A DNA stretch of 37,639 nucleotides, taken from NCBI RefSeq assembly GCF_946885725.1, contig NZ_CAMPGZ010000012.1:1-37639 (forward strand), written 5' to 3'. Numbering within the stretch: position 1 is the stretch's first letter; each line of letters begins with the position of its first letter. Below the pieces are notes generated by a model, which did not search any database, was not told the DNA's origin, and saw only the letters and a list, made by a program, of their open reading frames with translations. Shown here in pieces: positions 13,194 through 20,663 of the stretch. The DNA is from an uncultured Nocardioides sp. (lineage in GTDB: Bacteria > Actinomycetota > Actinomycetes > Propionibacteriales > Nocardioidaceae). The translations under genes were made by a program, and so were the position numbers.

Positions 13194-13976
13194 ATGACCA
13201 AGTCCATCGTCGTCGACCACGTGTCGAAGCGCTTCACCATGCGCTACCACCGCACCATCAAGCAGATGTCGATCGCGCGCCTGCGCGGGCAGCAGATCAG
13301 CGACAGCTTCCTCGCCGTCGACGACGTCTCCTTCACCGTCGAGCAGGGTGAGTCGATCGGGCTGATGGGGCTCAACGGCTCCGGGAAGTCCACGCTGCTC
13401 AAGCTCATCAACGGCGTGATGGTGCCCGACGCCGGCCGGGTGCTGACCCGCGGCCGGATCGCCGGCCTGATCGCCACCGGCGCCGGCTTCCACCCGCAGC
13501 TCACCGGCCGCGACAACGTCTTCCTCAACGCCGCGATCCTCGGGATGAGCGAGAAGGAGACCAAGGCGCGGTTCGACGACATCGTCGAGTTCGCCGACAT
13601 CGGCCGCTTCCTCGACACCCCGGTCGGCCACTACTCCTCGGGCATGTTCGCGCGTCTCGGGTTCGCCGTCGCCGTGCACACCGACTCCGACATCTTCCTC
13701 GTCGACGAGGTCCTCGCCGTCGGCGACAAGCCCTTCAAGAAGAAGTGCATGGAGAAGATGAAGGAGATCCGGGAGAGCGGCCGCACGCTCTTCTACGTCT
13801 CCCACGCCGCCGGCTCCGTCCGGAAGATGTGCGACCGCGTCATCGTCCTGGAGAAGGGTCGCAAGGCCTTCGACGGCCCCGTCGACGACGGCATCCGCTT
13901 CCTCCACTACGACGACACCGAGGACGACGTCAGCAGCGAAGAGGCGCAGGACGAGGAGCTCGGTTCTGATGTCTGA
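13194..13976 (+). CDS. wzt: ABC transporter ATP-binding protein for galactan export (Wzt type)
   Basis: The 260-residue ATPase carries Walker A GLNGSGKST at 59-67, the Wzt-like signature YSSGMFARLGFAVA near 146, Walker B DIFLVDEVLAVGD near 166 and the switch histidine in YVSHAAGS. The early HVSKRFTMRYHRTIKQM segment is typical of polysaccharide exporters. It has no C-terminal carbohydrate-binding domain, as in Rv3781, so export is probably not gated by a terminal sugar cap. It starts 3 nt after the Wzm stop and ends the operon. The C-terminus is acidic (DDTEDDVSSEEAQDEE). A palindromic repeat begins 18 bp after the stop and could help terminate transcription. Confidence 0.94.
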   Translation: MTKSIVVDHVSKRFTMRYHRTIKQMSIARLRGQQISDSFLAVDDVSFTVEQGESIGLMGLNGSGKSTLLKLINGVMVPDAGRVLTRGRIAGLIATGAGFHPQLTGRDNVFLNAAILGMSEKETKARFDDIVEFADIGRFLDTPVGHYSSGMFARLGFAVAVHTDSDIFLVDEVLAVGDKPFKKKCMEKMKEIRESGRTLFYVSHAAGSVRKMCDRVIVLEKGRKAFDGPVDDGIRFLHYDDTEDDVSSEEAQDEELGSDV

Positions 13977-13993
13977 GGCCCGTTGGGCCAGGA

Positions 13994-14057
13994 CGCCGAG
14001 GGGTCACTAAATCAGGCTCGTGGGCGGCGTGCCGCACCAAAAGTGACCCCTCGCCGG
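13994..14057 (+). repeat. 64-bp palindromic repeat, copy 1
   Basis: The ends CGAGGGGTCAC (13997-14007) and GTGACCCCTCG (14043-14053) are perfect 11-bp inverted repeats, with two further pairs outside one mismatch. The middle carries the conserved stretch TCAGGCTCGTGGGCGGCGTG. A second copy in the same orientation lies at 14289-14352, without gaps and with 55 of 64 positions identical. As RNA it would form a long hairpin, so it may end the wzt transcript; a REP/MITE-type element is equally possible. Confidence 0.75.
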
Positions 14058-14288
14058 GGTCCTCTCGGGGTCGCCTGAGCGCGTCCGCCCGACGGCCCTG
14101 ACGGCTTGATCCGGCCAACCAGCCTCGCTGCCGCTCGGCCTCCCGCCAAGCCCGCCACGGTCGGCGCCGCCCGCTCCCGCCCTCCGGCGCACGGGTGAGC
14201 CGGGCGCGTCGGTGGGGGAGTTGGCGCGTTCTCCTGCGGCTCGGTCTCGCCGTCGCCGTCCAGACCCGTCAGCCCCTGACGGGCCCAT

Positions 14289-14352
14289 CGCCGAGGGGTC
14301 AATTATTCAGGCTCGTGGGCGGCGTGTCGCGTCACAAGTGACCCTTCGGCGG
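14289..14352 (+). repeat. 64-bp palindromic repeat, copy 2
   Basis: This is a direct copy of the element at 13994-14057. Its outer arms, CGCCGAGGGGTCA and TGACCCTTCGGCG, pair over 13 bp with one G-T wobble position. The 20-bp core TCAGGCTCGTGGGCGGCGTG is unchanged, while most differences lie in the loop flanks. The arm changes largely keep pairing, which suggests that the folded form matters. Confidence 0.75.
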
Positions 14353-14529
14353 GCGGTGAACGTCGGAGTTCCGCGGCGTGTTGCCGGTGAATCACATAGC
14401 GTGCTGCGGCAGGGTTCAGGTTGCGGTTCGCGGCGCCGATTCCCCTTGTATGGCAGGGGATTCGATGATCCCGACACCTCCCGATGAATTACAAGTTTGT
14501 AGTTCAACGGAACCTATTGCGGGTCTCAA

Positions 14530-14563
14530 GTAACGGGTGTGAAAGTTGATCACTCGTGTGAAA
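14530..14563 (+). promoter_or_regulatory. Direct repeats upstream of the amidase gene (possible MtrA-type box)
   Basis: GTAAC-N4-GTGAA at 14530-14543 is one base from the GTNAC-N4-GTNAC pattern seen before the second LCP gene. GTGTGAAA also occurs twice, at 14537-14544 and 14556-14563, 19 bp apart. The location, 24-57 bp before a cell-wall amidase start, suits a regulator of wall remodelling. No binding evidence is available. Confidence 0.3.
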
Positions 14564-14574
14564 CAAGCCCCGCT

Positions 14575-14580
14575 GGAGAG
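14575..14580 (+). promoter_or_regulatory. Shine-Dalgarno fixing the amidase start
   Basis: GGAGAG ends 6 nt before the ATG at 14587. It favours that start over the upstream in-frame GTG at 14539, which has no ribosome site and would place extra polar residues before the signal peptide. Confidence 0.6.
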
Positions 14581-14586
14581 CCGCTG

Positions 14587-17448
14587 ATGAGTCTCAATCG
14601 ACACCGCTTCGTGCTGGTCTGCCAGCACGTCCTCGCCTGCGCGGTGGTGGGCGCCGTCGCGGTGTCGTCCGCCGGGGTGGTGGACCTGGACATCGTCGCG
14701 CCGTCGCCAGGAGGCGAGAGCGTGGCCGCCGGTCCCGCCGTACCCGCCCCCGCGCCGGCCGCGCTGGTCGCCTCGGAGCCGGTGGAGCCGGACGTGCGCG
14801 AGGTGCGGCTGACCCGGACCAAGGCGGAGTCCGGCGCGGCGCGCAAGCAGGCGATCGAGGGCGACGGGCTCGCCCGCTGGACCGCGCGGGCGTCGGAGAC
14901 GGTCGCGCCGCAGCAGCAGAGCGACGCGAGCGCGGCGACCGGGGTCGAGGAGGTCACCGGGTTCGGCTCCGTCGGCGTGACGTGGGAGGGCGACGACGAG
15001 GTCGACAGCGACGCGATCGAGATCGAGGTGCGCACGCTGAAGGACGGCGTGTGGTCGCGGTGGCAGGACATGCACCACGACGAGGACCACGGCCCTGACC
15101 CGGCGAGCTTCGAGGACTACCGCGCGGGCACCGACCCCGTGGTCGTCGGCGACGTCGACGACGTCCAGGTGCGCGTGACGAGCGAGGACAAGCTGCCCGC
15201 GGACATGCGACTGGCGATCATCGACCCGGGCGAGACCGTGGCGCCGGAGCGTGAGAAGCCGGCCATCGACACAGCGCGCCTCGAGTCCGCCGCGACCCTG
15301 AGCAGCGCGTCGACCGGGACGATCCCGGCGACCCCGACCGACCCGGCCGCACCGCCGCCGGCGACCCCGACCGACCCGGCTGCTCCGACCGACCCGGCCA
15401 ACCCGGTGCCGACCGACCCGGCCATCGTGCCCGCGGCGACGCTGAGCGCACCGAAGCCCGAGATCTTCTCGCGTGCGCAGTGGGGCGCGGACGAGCGGAT
15501 GCGCGACAAGGGCTCGCTGCGCTACGGCAAGATCACCGCCGGCTTCGTGCACCACACGGTCAACGCGAACAACTACAGCGCCGAGCAGGTGCCGGCGATC
15601 ATCCGCGGCATCTACGCGTACCACACGCAGTCACGCGGCTGGAGCGACATCGGCTACAACTTCCTCGTCGACCGGTTCGGAAGGATCTGGGAGGGCCGGT
15701 ACGGCGGGGTGGACAAGCCGGTCGTCGGCGCGCACACACTGAACTACAACGAGTCGTCGTTCGCGATGTCGGCCATCGGCAACTTCGAGACCGCGCAGCC
15801 AGCCTCGGTCATGCTCGACGCGTACGGACGGCTCTTCGCGTGGAAGCTCGCGCTTCACGGCGTCAACGCCGCGTCGACCAAGCAGGTCGTCAACGGCCGG
15901 ACGTTCCAGGCGATCAACGGCCACCGCGACGCCGGGTCGACGGCCTGCCCGGGCAAGTACCTCTACGCCAAGCTGCCGCAGATCCGCACCACGGCGGCGT
16001 CGTACCAGACCGCGACCAGCACCCCGCAGCCTCCGCCGCCGTCGGTGAAGCCGACCCCGCTGAACACCAACATCTCCGGCAGCGCCTGGCCCGACTTCGT
16101 GGCCAGGGACAAGACGACGCAGCAGGCGTTCGTCGTACGAACCGGCGGTCAGGTCGGCTTCAAGGGCGCCAAGCGAGCGGCGGGCGGCTTCGGCGGTGTC
16201 GACAAGCTGATCGGGAGCTGGGACCTCGACAGCGACGGCCTCGCCGACGTGCTGGCGCGCGACAAGAAGACCGGCGTGACCACGTTCTACAAGGGTGACG
16301 GCGCCGGCCACGTCACCGCGGTCGCGACCACCAAGCGCTTCAAGGACATGGTCCAGCTCGTCGGGGTCGGCGACTTCGACCGTGACGGCAAGAACGACCT
16401 CGTCGGCAAGAAGGCCAAGAAGCAGAAGCTGCTGCTGTTCCGCGGCAAGGGCAACGGCAAGTTCAAGAAGACCAAGGTCGTCGCGAACCCGTGGACCTAC
16501 AAGCGGGTCATCGCGGCCGGCGATGTCAATCGCGACGGTGCCGCCGACCTGTACGCCCGCGACGCCGCCGGCAAGCTGTGGCTGTTCCGCGGCGACGGCA
16601 CGGGCACGCTGAAGAAGAACGCCCACAAGATGAACGGGAGCTGGTCGAGCTACTCCGTGCTCGCCGGCTTCGGCGACCTCGACAACGACGGCAAGCCCGA
16701 CCTGCTGGCGCGGCACAAGAAGACCAAGCGGACCTTCGTCTTCCCGAGCAAGGGCGGGCGCAAGGGCTTCGGCCAGCGGTTCGGCGGCTGGTCCAAGTTC
16801 GCCGCCATGCGGCAGCTGACGCCCGTCGGCGAGCTCAACGGACCGGGCGTCGACCTGGCCGCGGTGAACTCGAAGGGCTACCTCGTCCAGTTCGCCAACC
16901 GGCAGGGCCGCCCGCTCGAGGCCGTGGTTCCCACCGGCGCGACGTTCGCCGACACCGACCTCGTGCTGACGGTGGGTGACTGGAACCGCGACGGCAACGC
17001 CGACGTGATCACCCGTGGCACGGACGGCAACCTGTACCTGCGTGCCGGCAACGGCGCCGACGGGTTCGGCGCGCCGGTCCTGGCCGGCGAGGGGTTCGGC
17101 TCGATCGACAACCTGCGCGCCGTCGGCGACGTGACCGGAGACGGCAACCCAGACCTGGCCGGCAAGCCGGCCGGTGCCTCGGCGCGGATCTACCCCGGCA
17201 ACGGCGGCACCGGCTTCGGCAGCAGCTACCCCGCGAAGGGCCCGAAGGACCTGGCGCGCGTGGTCGCCAGCGACCAGTACGACTGGGCGCTCCCGCTCGG
17301 CGACGTCAACGGCGACAAGCGCAAGGACGTGCTGGTCCGGGCGCGGAAGACCGGTGTGCTGTGGCTGCTGCCCGGGCTCAAGGGCGGGACGTTCGACAAG
17401 CGTCAGTACGTCGCGTCGGGGTTCAAGAACTTCGACCTCGCCGGCTGA
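14587..17448 (+). CDS. Secreted N-acetylmuramoyl-L-alanine amidase (PGRP fold) with FG-GAP/VCBS repeats
   Basis: The 953-residue protein starts with a signal sequence (hydrophobic core about 8-30). A variable region (about 35-235) follows, then a Pro/Thr-rich linker with PTDPA repeats (about 240-285). The amidase_2/PGRP domain spans about 289-470. Its opening IFSRAQWGADE, the zinc-site FVHHTVNANNYSAEQVP, YNFLVDRFGRIWEGRYGG and INGHRDAGSTACPG retain the two His and one Cys ligands. The rest (about 490-953) holds seven or so FG-GAP/VCBS repeats, each with a calcium-type loop such as DFDRDGKNDL, DVNRDGAADL, DLDNDGKPDL or DWNRDGNADV. These form a beta-propeller likely to bind other wall components. 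It should cleave the stem peptide from muramic acid outside the cell. It lies beside the galactan operon on the same strand but has its own leader. Confidence 0.92.
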   Translation: MSLNRHRFVLVCQHVLACAVVGAVAVSSAGVVDLDIVAPSPGGESVAAGPAVPAPAPAALVASEPVEPDVREVRLTRTKAESGAARKQAIEGDGLARWTARASETVAPQQQSDASAATGVEEVTGFGSVGVTWEGDDEVDSDAIEIEVRTLKDGVWSRWQDMHHDEDHGPDPASFEDYRAGTDPVVVGDVDDVQVRVTSEDKLPADMRLAIIDPGETVAPEREKPAIDTARLESAATLSSASTGTIPATPTDPAAPPPATPTDPAAPTDPANPVPTDPAIVPAATLSAPKPEIFSRAQWGADERMRDKGSLRYGKITAGFVHHTVNANNYSAEQVPAIIRGIYAYHTQSRGWSDIGYNFLVDRFGRIWEGRYGGVDKPVVGAHTLNYNESSFAMSAIGNFETAQPASVMLDAYGRLFAWKLALHGVNAASTKQVVNGRTFQAINGHRDAGSTACPGKYLYAKLPQIRTTAASYQTATSTPQPPPPSVKPTPLNTNISGSAWPDFVARDKTTQQAFVVRTGGQVGFKGAKRAAGGFGGVDKLIGSWDLDSDGLADVLARDKKTGVTTFYKGDGAGHVTAVATTKRFKDMVQLVGVGDFDRDGKNDLVGKKAKKQKLLLFRGKGNGKFKKTKVVANPWTYKRVIAAGDVNRDGAADLYARDAAGKLWLFRGDGTGTLKKNAHKMNGSWSSYSVLAGFGDLDNDGKPDLLARHKKTKRTFVFPSKGGRKGFGQRFGGWSKFAAMRQLTPVGELNGPGVDLAAVNSKGYLVQFANRQGRPLEAVVPTGATFADTDLVLTVGDWNRDGNADVITRGTDGNLYLRAGNGADGFGAPVLAGEGFGSIDNLRAVGDVTGDGNPDLAGKPAGASARIYPGNGGTGFGSSYPAKGPKDLARVVASDQYDWALPLGDVNGDKRKDVLVRARKTGVLWLLPGLKGGTFDKRQYVASGFKNFDLAG

Positions 17449-17459
17449 CGACACCTCAG

Positions 17460-17519
17460 CGATTGGTCACAGACCGCAAGTTTCCGTGTCCGATTCTTGC
17501 GGTTGGGGACCAAACCGCA
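17460..17519 (-). repeat. 60-bp intergenic repeat, copy B (inverted relative to copy A)
   Basis: Read on the minus strand, this matches the element at 5488-5547. The 22-bp arm (17498-17519) is identical, then comes a 19-bp unrelated middle, then TGCGGTCTGTGACCAATCG (17460-17478). It fills most of the gap between the convergent amidase and TIGR03089 genes, 12 bp from one stop and 5 bp from the other. The position fits a bidirectional terminator or a REP-like element. Confidence 0.75.
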
Positions 17520-17523
17520 GGGC

Positions 17524-18249
17524 TCAGGGGCCTCGACGGGTGACCGTCGCGCGCTCGGTCTCGGCGCGCCGGTTCCAGCCGTCGTCGGCCGGATTGCGCA
17601 CCCAGACCGTGCCGCCGCCACCGAGCAGCGGGGCGAGCAGGGTGTCGAGGCCGTCGGGGGTGCAGGGGTTGACGTCCGTCAGCAGCCGGCCGGGCAGTGG
17701 CTCGGTGGCGAGCAGGTCGGCCTGCGTGAGGTTCGTGCCGTCGGCCTCGAAGGCGACGTCGTCGGGCTTGGGCGGGTCGTAGGCGGCGAACGCGTCGGGC
17801 TGGCCGAGCACGACCGCGGCGTAGTCGACCACCCCGGGCGGCAGCGCCTCGGCGAACGGCGCGCCCAGCGGGCGCAGCGACAGCGCGACGACGGGAGTGG
17901 GACCGGCCATGTCGGCATACGTCGTCACACCGTCGGGGCCGCAGACAACCACGTCCGCGTCGGTACGCCGGACCGGGTCGGTCGTCACGCGCAGGCCCAC
18001 GGACCACGCGGCGCCGAGCCACACCGGACCGTGCCAGTGCGTCGGCAGGTCCAGCAGCACGAGGTCGCCGCGCTCCAGGCCGAGCTCGTCCTGGAGCAGC
18101 CCGGCGGTCTTCGCCACCCAGTTGGCGTAGGTGGTCACGGAGAGCTCGATGCGCTCGCCGGTCGCGTCGTCGTAGAACGTGACGAGCGGCCGCCCGGGGT
18201 CGCCGCGGAGCTGCTCGGCGAGGGCGTCCGGAAACGTGGAGGCGGGCAC
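17524..18249 (-). CDS. TIGR03089 family protein (truncated AMP-binding-like)
   Basis: The 241-residue protein resembles the N-terminal part of acyl-adenylating enzymes: FPDALAEQLRGDPGRPLVTFYDD, LSVTTYANWVAKTAGLLQDELGLERGDLVLLDLPTHWHGPVWLGAAWSVGLRVTT. It lacks the P-loop (S/T-G-T/S-T-G) and the C-terminal catalytic domain of true ligases, so adenylation is unlikely. This is the actinobacterial family TIGR03089 (Rv3268 in M. tuberculosis), found beside LCP and mannose-activation genes; its function is unknown. The GTG at 18249 follows a minus-strand TAGCGT -10 box by 6 nt, pointing to a leaderless mRNA. It is divergent from the guanylyltransferase gene. Confidence 0.9.
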   Translation of the reverse strand: MPASTFPDALAEQLRGDPGRPLVTFYDDATGERIELSVTTYANWVAKTAGLLQDELGLERGDLVLLDLPTHWHGPVWLGAAWSVGLRVTTDPVRRTDADVVVCGPDGVTTYADMAGPTPVVALSLRPLGAPFAEALPPGVVDYAAVVLGQPDAFAAYDPPKPDDVAFEADGTNLTQADLLATEPLPGRLLTDVNPCTPDGLDTLLAPLLGGGGTVWVRNPADDGWNRRAETERATVTRRGP

Positions 18250-18255
18250 CGGGCC

Positions 18256-18265
18256 ACGCTAGCGG
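18256..18265. promoter_or_regulatory. Overlapping divergent -10 boxes of TIGR03089 and guanylyltransferase genes
   Basis: On the minus strand TAGCGT (18261 down to 18256) ends 6 nt before the GTG at 18249. On the plus strand TAGCGG (18260-18265) ends 6 nt before the ATG at 18272. They share the TA at 18260-18261, inside the palindrome GCTAGC. The plus-strand hexamer lacks the final T, so that side is the weaker call. The layout repeats that at 4934-4943. Confidence 0.45.
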
Positions 18266-18271
18266 GCTGGC

Positions 18272-19360
18272 ATGATGCCGCCCATGTCCGGCCCCGTCGC
18301 GCCCACCTCCACTCCACGTCCCCGTGAGGCGGTCATCGTCGCGGGCGGATTCGGCACGCGGCTGCTGCCGCTGACCACGCACCGCCCCAAGCACCTGCTC
18401 GAGGTCGGCGGCGTCCCCTTCCTCGCCCACCAGATCAGCCGGCTGGCCGCGGCCGGCGTCGAGCACGTCGTGCTCGCGACGTCGTACCACGCCGACCTCT
18501 TCGAGCCCGTCCTCGGCGACGGCAGCGCCTGGGGCGTGCGGCTGAGCTACGTGCAGGAGCAGGAGCCGCTCGGCACCGGCGGGGCGATCCGCAACGTCGC
18601 CGGCGCGCTCACCGACGACCCCGAGGCCGCGATCGTCGTGCTCAACGGCGACGTGCTGTCCGGCCACCGCCTCGACAAGCAGCTCGCCGACTTCGAGACG
18701 CCGCGCGACGGCCGCACGGTCGACGTCTCGCTGCACCTCGTCGAGGTCGAGGACGCGCGGCCGTTCGGCTGCGTGCCGACCGACGAGGCGGGCCGCGTCA
18801 CCGGCTTCCACGAGAAGTCCGAGAACCCGGTCACCCGCCAGGTCAACGCCGGCTGCTACGTCTTCCGTCGCCGCGTCGTCGACTCCATCCCCGAGGGCAA
18901 GGTCGTCTCGGTCGAGCGGGAGACGTTCCCCGGCCTCGTCGAGGACGGCGCGCTGGTCGTCGGGTACGTCGAGAACGCCTACTGGCGCGACGTCGGGACG
19001 CCCGAGGCGCTGGTCGCCGCTTCGCGGGATCTCGTGCTCGGGATCGCGCCCAGCCCGGCGGTCGACCCGGAGCCGACCGGCGCTCGCATCGACGACACCG
19101 CGCACGTCGGGAACGACGCCGTTGTCAACGGGGGAAGCGTGGTCGCGGCAGGCGTGCAGGTGGGCACGGAAGCGGTCGTCAACGGCAGCGTGCTGATGCG
19201 CGACGTCGTCGTGGGCGACAGCGCACACCTGCTCGACTGCGTGGTCGGACCGGGCGCGCGCATCGGCGCGGGAGTCGAGCTCCGAGGTGTCACCGTCGGC
19301 GACGGTGCGGTCGTGGACGCCGCGGTGGAGCCCGGCACGCGCGTTCCCGGCGGCGCGTAG
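18272..19360 (+). CDS. Mannose-1-phosphate guanylyltransferase-like nucleotidyltransferase
   Basis: The 362-residue protein has the sugar-phosphate nucleotidyltransferase signature VAGGFGTRLLPLTTHRPKHLLEVGG, then EPLGTGGAIRNVAGAL and VVLNGDVLSG, which bind nucleotide and metal. GYVENAYWRDVGTPEALVAAS marks the end of the catalytic domain. The C-terminus (about 255-362) is a left-handed beta-helix of hexapeptide repeats (VNGGSVVAAGVQVGTEAVVNGSVLM and onward). By position and sequence it corresponds to Rv3264c, which makes GDP-mannose; specificity for GTP and mannose-1-phosphate is inferred. The first ATG (18272) suits the -10 spacing; ATG at 18275 and 18284 are alternatives. Phosphomannomutase at 30039 would supply its substrate. 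Its stop is 3 bp from that of the convergent VTT protein. Confidence 0.9.
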   Translation: MMPPMSGPVAPTSTPRPREAVIVAGGFGTRLLPLTTHRPKHLLEVGGVPFLAHQISRLAAAGVEHVVLATSYHADLFEPVLGDGSAWGVRLSYVQEQEPLGTGGAIRNVAGALTDDPEAAIVVLNGDVLSGHRLDKQLADFETPRDGRTVDVSLHLVEVEDARPFGCVPTDEAGRVTGFHEKSENPVTRQVNAGCYVFRRRVVDSIPEGKVVSVERETFPGLVEDGALVVGYVENAYWRDVGTPEALVAASRDLVLGIAPSPAVDPEPTGARIDDTAHVGNDAVVNGGSVVAAGVQVGTEAVVNGSVLMRDVVVGDSAHLLDCVVGPGARIGAGVELRGVTVGDGAVVDAAVEPGTRVPGGA

Positions 19361-19363
19361 CCG

Positions 19364-19834
19364 TCAGCGGGCGAGCCAGCCGCCCAGCCAGTCACCGCCG
19401 CCGAGCACGGCGAGGAAGCGGATCCACCGCCCGGCGAGGCCGACCGAGCAGAACAGCCAGAGGCTCATCCTCAGCTGGCCGGCCAGCACCGAGACGACCG
19501 CGAACGGCGGGATCCCGACCGCGGCCGACACCAGCGTCAGCACGCCGGTGAGCACCGGCCGGTCGTGCACCCGCGCGCGCCACAGCTCCAGCCGGGCGGC
19601 GTTCTTGGGCTGCTCGACCTTGCGGCGCACCCAGCGCCAGTGCAGGGAGTTCGCGCCGAGGTAGTACCAGACCAGCTTGCCGGCCATCTGCCCGAGCGCC
19701 GCCACCAGAGCGAGCGCCCACATCAGCTCGACGCTGCTCACCGCCGCACGGACGGCGAGCAGCGTCTCGATGTTGACGAACGGGAGGAGTGCGGACGCGA
19801 AGCCCACGCCTGCGACCCCGAGAAGGTCGCGCAC
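19364..19834 (-). CDS. Small VTT-domain (YqaA/DedA-like) membrane protein
   Basis: The 156-residue membrane protein has hydrophobic segments at about 3-25 and 35-60 and a C-terminal pair covering VLTGVLTLVSAAVGIPPFAVVSVLAGQLRMSLWLFCSVGLAGRWIRFLAVL. The G-IPP-F pattern and the overall layout match VTT/SNARE-associated (YqaA) proteins, relatives of the DedA family tied to lipid and undecaprenyl-phosphate scrambling. Such a role would suit an envelope-building region, but it is inference. The start is a GTG at 19834 preceded by a GA-rich stretch (GGAAGGGGTGGAG). It follows DUF3105 on the same strand, with a strong hairpin between them, so it may be transcribed separately. Confidence 0.75.
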   Translation of the reverse strand: MRDLLGVAGVGFASALLPFVNIETLLAVRAAVSSVELMWALALVAALGQMAGKLVWYYLGANSLHWRWVRRKVEQPKNAARLELWRARVHDRPVLTGVLTLVSAAVGIPPFAVVSVLAGQLRMSLWLFCSVGLAGRWIRFLAVLGGGDWLGGWLAR

Positions 19835-19872
19835 CGCTCCACCCCTTCCCGGGGGATTCGTGTAGCGCTCAG

Positions 19873-19896
19873 CCGCGCGGGCGGTCGCCCGCGCGG
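19873..19896 (-). terminator. GC hairpin after the DUF3105 gene
   Basis: CCGCGCGGGCG and CGCCCGCGCGG form a perfect 11-bp stem with almost no loop, starting 2 nt past the DUF3105 stop on the minus strand. There is no T-tract, as is common for actinobacterial hairpin terminators. Confidence 0.55.
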
Positions 19897-19897
19897 G

Positions 19898-20620
19898 TCA
19901 CATCGCGTTGGGCTCGGGCGAGTCGGTGTAGGGGTAGTCCTCGACGAACTTCGCGACGACCTCGCCGCTGGGGGCGTCGCAGTACTGCCACACGCCCTCC
20001 TGCTTGGTCGGCTCGGACGGGTCGGCGTACCAGTGCGTCAGCGCCACGTGCGCGCCGTCGGGGAACGGCTTGCCGTCCTCCTCGGTCCAGGGCAGCGCGA
20101 TGAACTTGTCGGTCAGGTCGTTGCCCTCGAACTTGCTCGCGATCGCCTTGACCGCGGCGAGCTGGTCGTCGTTGTCGGCGACGGTCTTGTCGTACCAGAG
20201 CAGGTTGTAGCCGTGCTCGAGGTTGTGCACGTAGTAGGGCAGCTCCTGGCGGTCGGACTGCGAGTAGAACTTCCGCTCGAAGCCGGCGGTCTGCGGGTAG
20301 TGCGGACCGAACGCCGGCGGCGAGTCGGGGTAGGCGATCGCGCTGCCGATCTCGCGGTGGTCGTTGCTGCCCTCGGCGTTCTTCTTGACGATGTCCTGGC
20401 AGCCCGCCTGACTCGCCGACGCCCCGATGGTCTCCAGGTCGCCCGCCGCGACCTGCTCCTGCTTGATCAGCGGGTAGGCGCCGAGACCGATGATCGCGAG
20501 GGCGACGACCGCGCAGGCGAGGAAGATGACGCGCGTACGACGCTTCTCGGCGCGCTGCTGCTGCTTGCGCATCTCCTCGACGACTGCGCGGCGGTCCTTG
20601 TCCTTGGTGGTCTTGGCCAT
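19898..20620 (-). CDS. DUF3105 domain-containing membrane-anchored protein
   Basis: The 240-residue protein has a basic, coiled-coil-prone N-terminus (KDKDRRAVVEEMRKQQQRAEKRRTR), one transmembrane helix (VIFLACAVVALAIIGLGAYPLI, about 31-52) and an extracytoplasmic DUF3105 domain. The domain is recognised by PAFGPHYPQTAGFERKFYSQ, YYVHNLEHGYNLLWYD and ALTHWYADPSEPTKQEGVWQYCDAPSGE. The conserved His residues (PHYP, HNLEHG) and two Cys suggest metal binding or a disulfide, but no function is established. It lies 43 nt downstream of cofE on the same strand and may be co-transcribed with the F420 genes. Confidence 0.9.
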   Translation of the reverse strand: MAKTTKDKDRRAVVEEMRKQQQRAEKRRTRVIFLACAVVALAIIGLGAYPLIKQEQVAAGDLETIGASASQAGCQDIVKKNAEGSNDHREIGSAIAYPDSPPAFGPHYPQTAGFERKFYSQSDRQELPYYVHNLEHGYNLLWYDKTVADNDDQLAAVKAIASKFEGNDLTDKFIALPWTEEDGKPFPDGAHVALTHWYADPSEPTKQEGVWQYCDAPSGEVVAKFVEDYPYTDSPEPNAM

Positions 20621-20663
20621 GGGGATGTCTCGGCTCAGTTCTGTGTCAGGGCTGGTGGGCTGG

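Larger units (their letters stand above)
13977..14586. other. 610-bp intergenic region with palindromic repeats and amidase leader
   Basis: No convincing gene is present. The short open frames on both strands lack homology, a ribosome site or good codon bias. The stretch holds two copies of a 64-bp palindrome 295 bp apart. It also holds a -10-like TAGCGT at 14397-14402, a hairpin TCCCCT/AGGGGA at 14441-14460 and an AT-richer segment (about 14480-14570) before the amidase gene. If TAGCGT is used, the amidase leader is about 178 nt long. I looked for a c-di-AMP (ydaO) riboswitch and did not recognise its core motifs. Confidence 0.6.

Noticed and set aside
14007..14507. Several 60-96 codon open frames in the non-coding region
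   Set aside because: They span the palindromic repeats, lack ribosome sites or homology, and overlap each other on both strands.
14403..14586. c-di-AMP (ydaO-type) riboswitch upstream of the amidase
   Set aside because: Such riboswitches precede wall hydrolase genes in actinobacteria, but the conserved core motifs were not found here.
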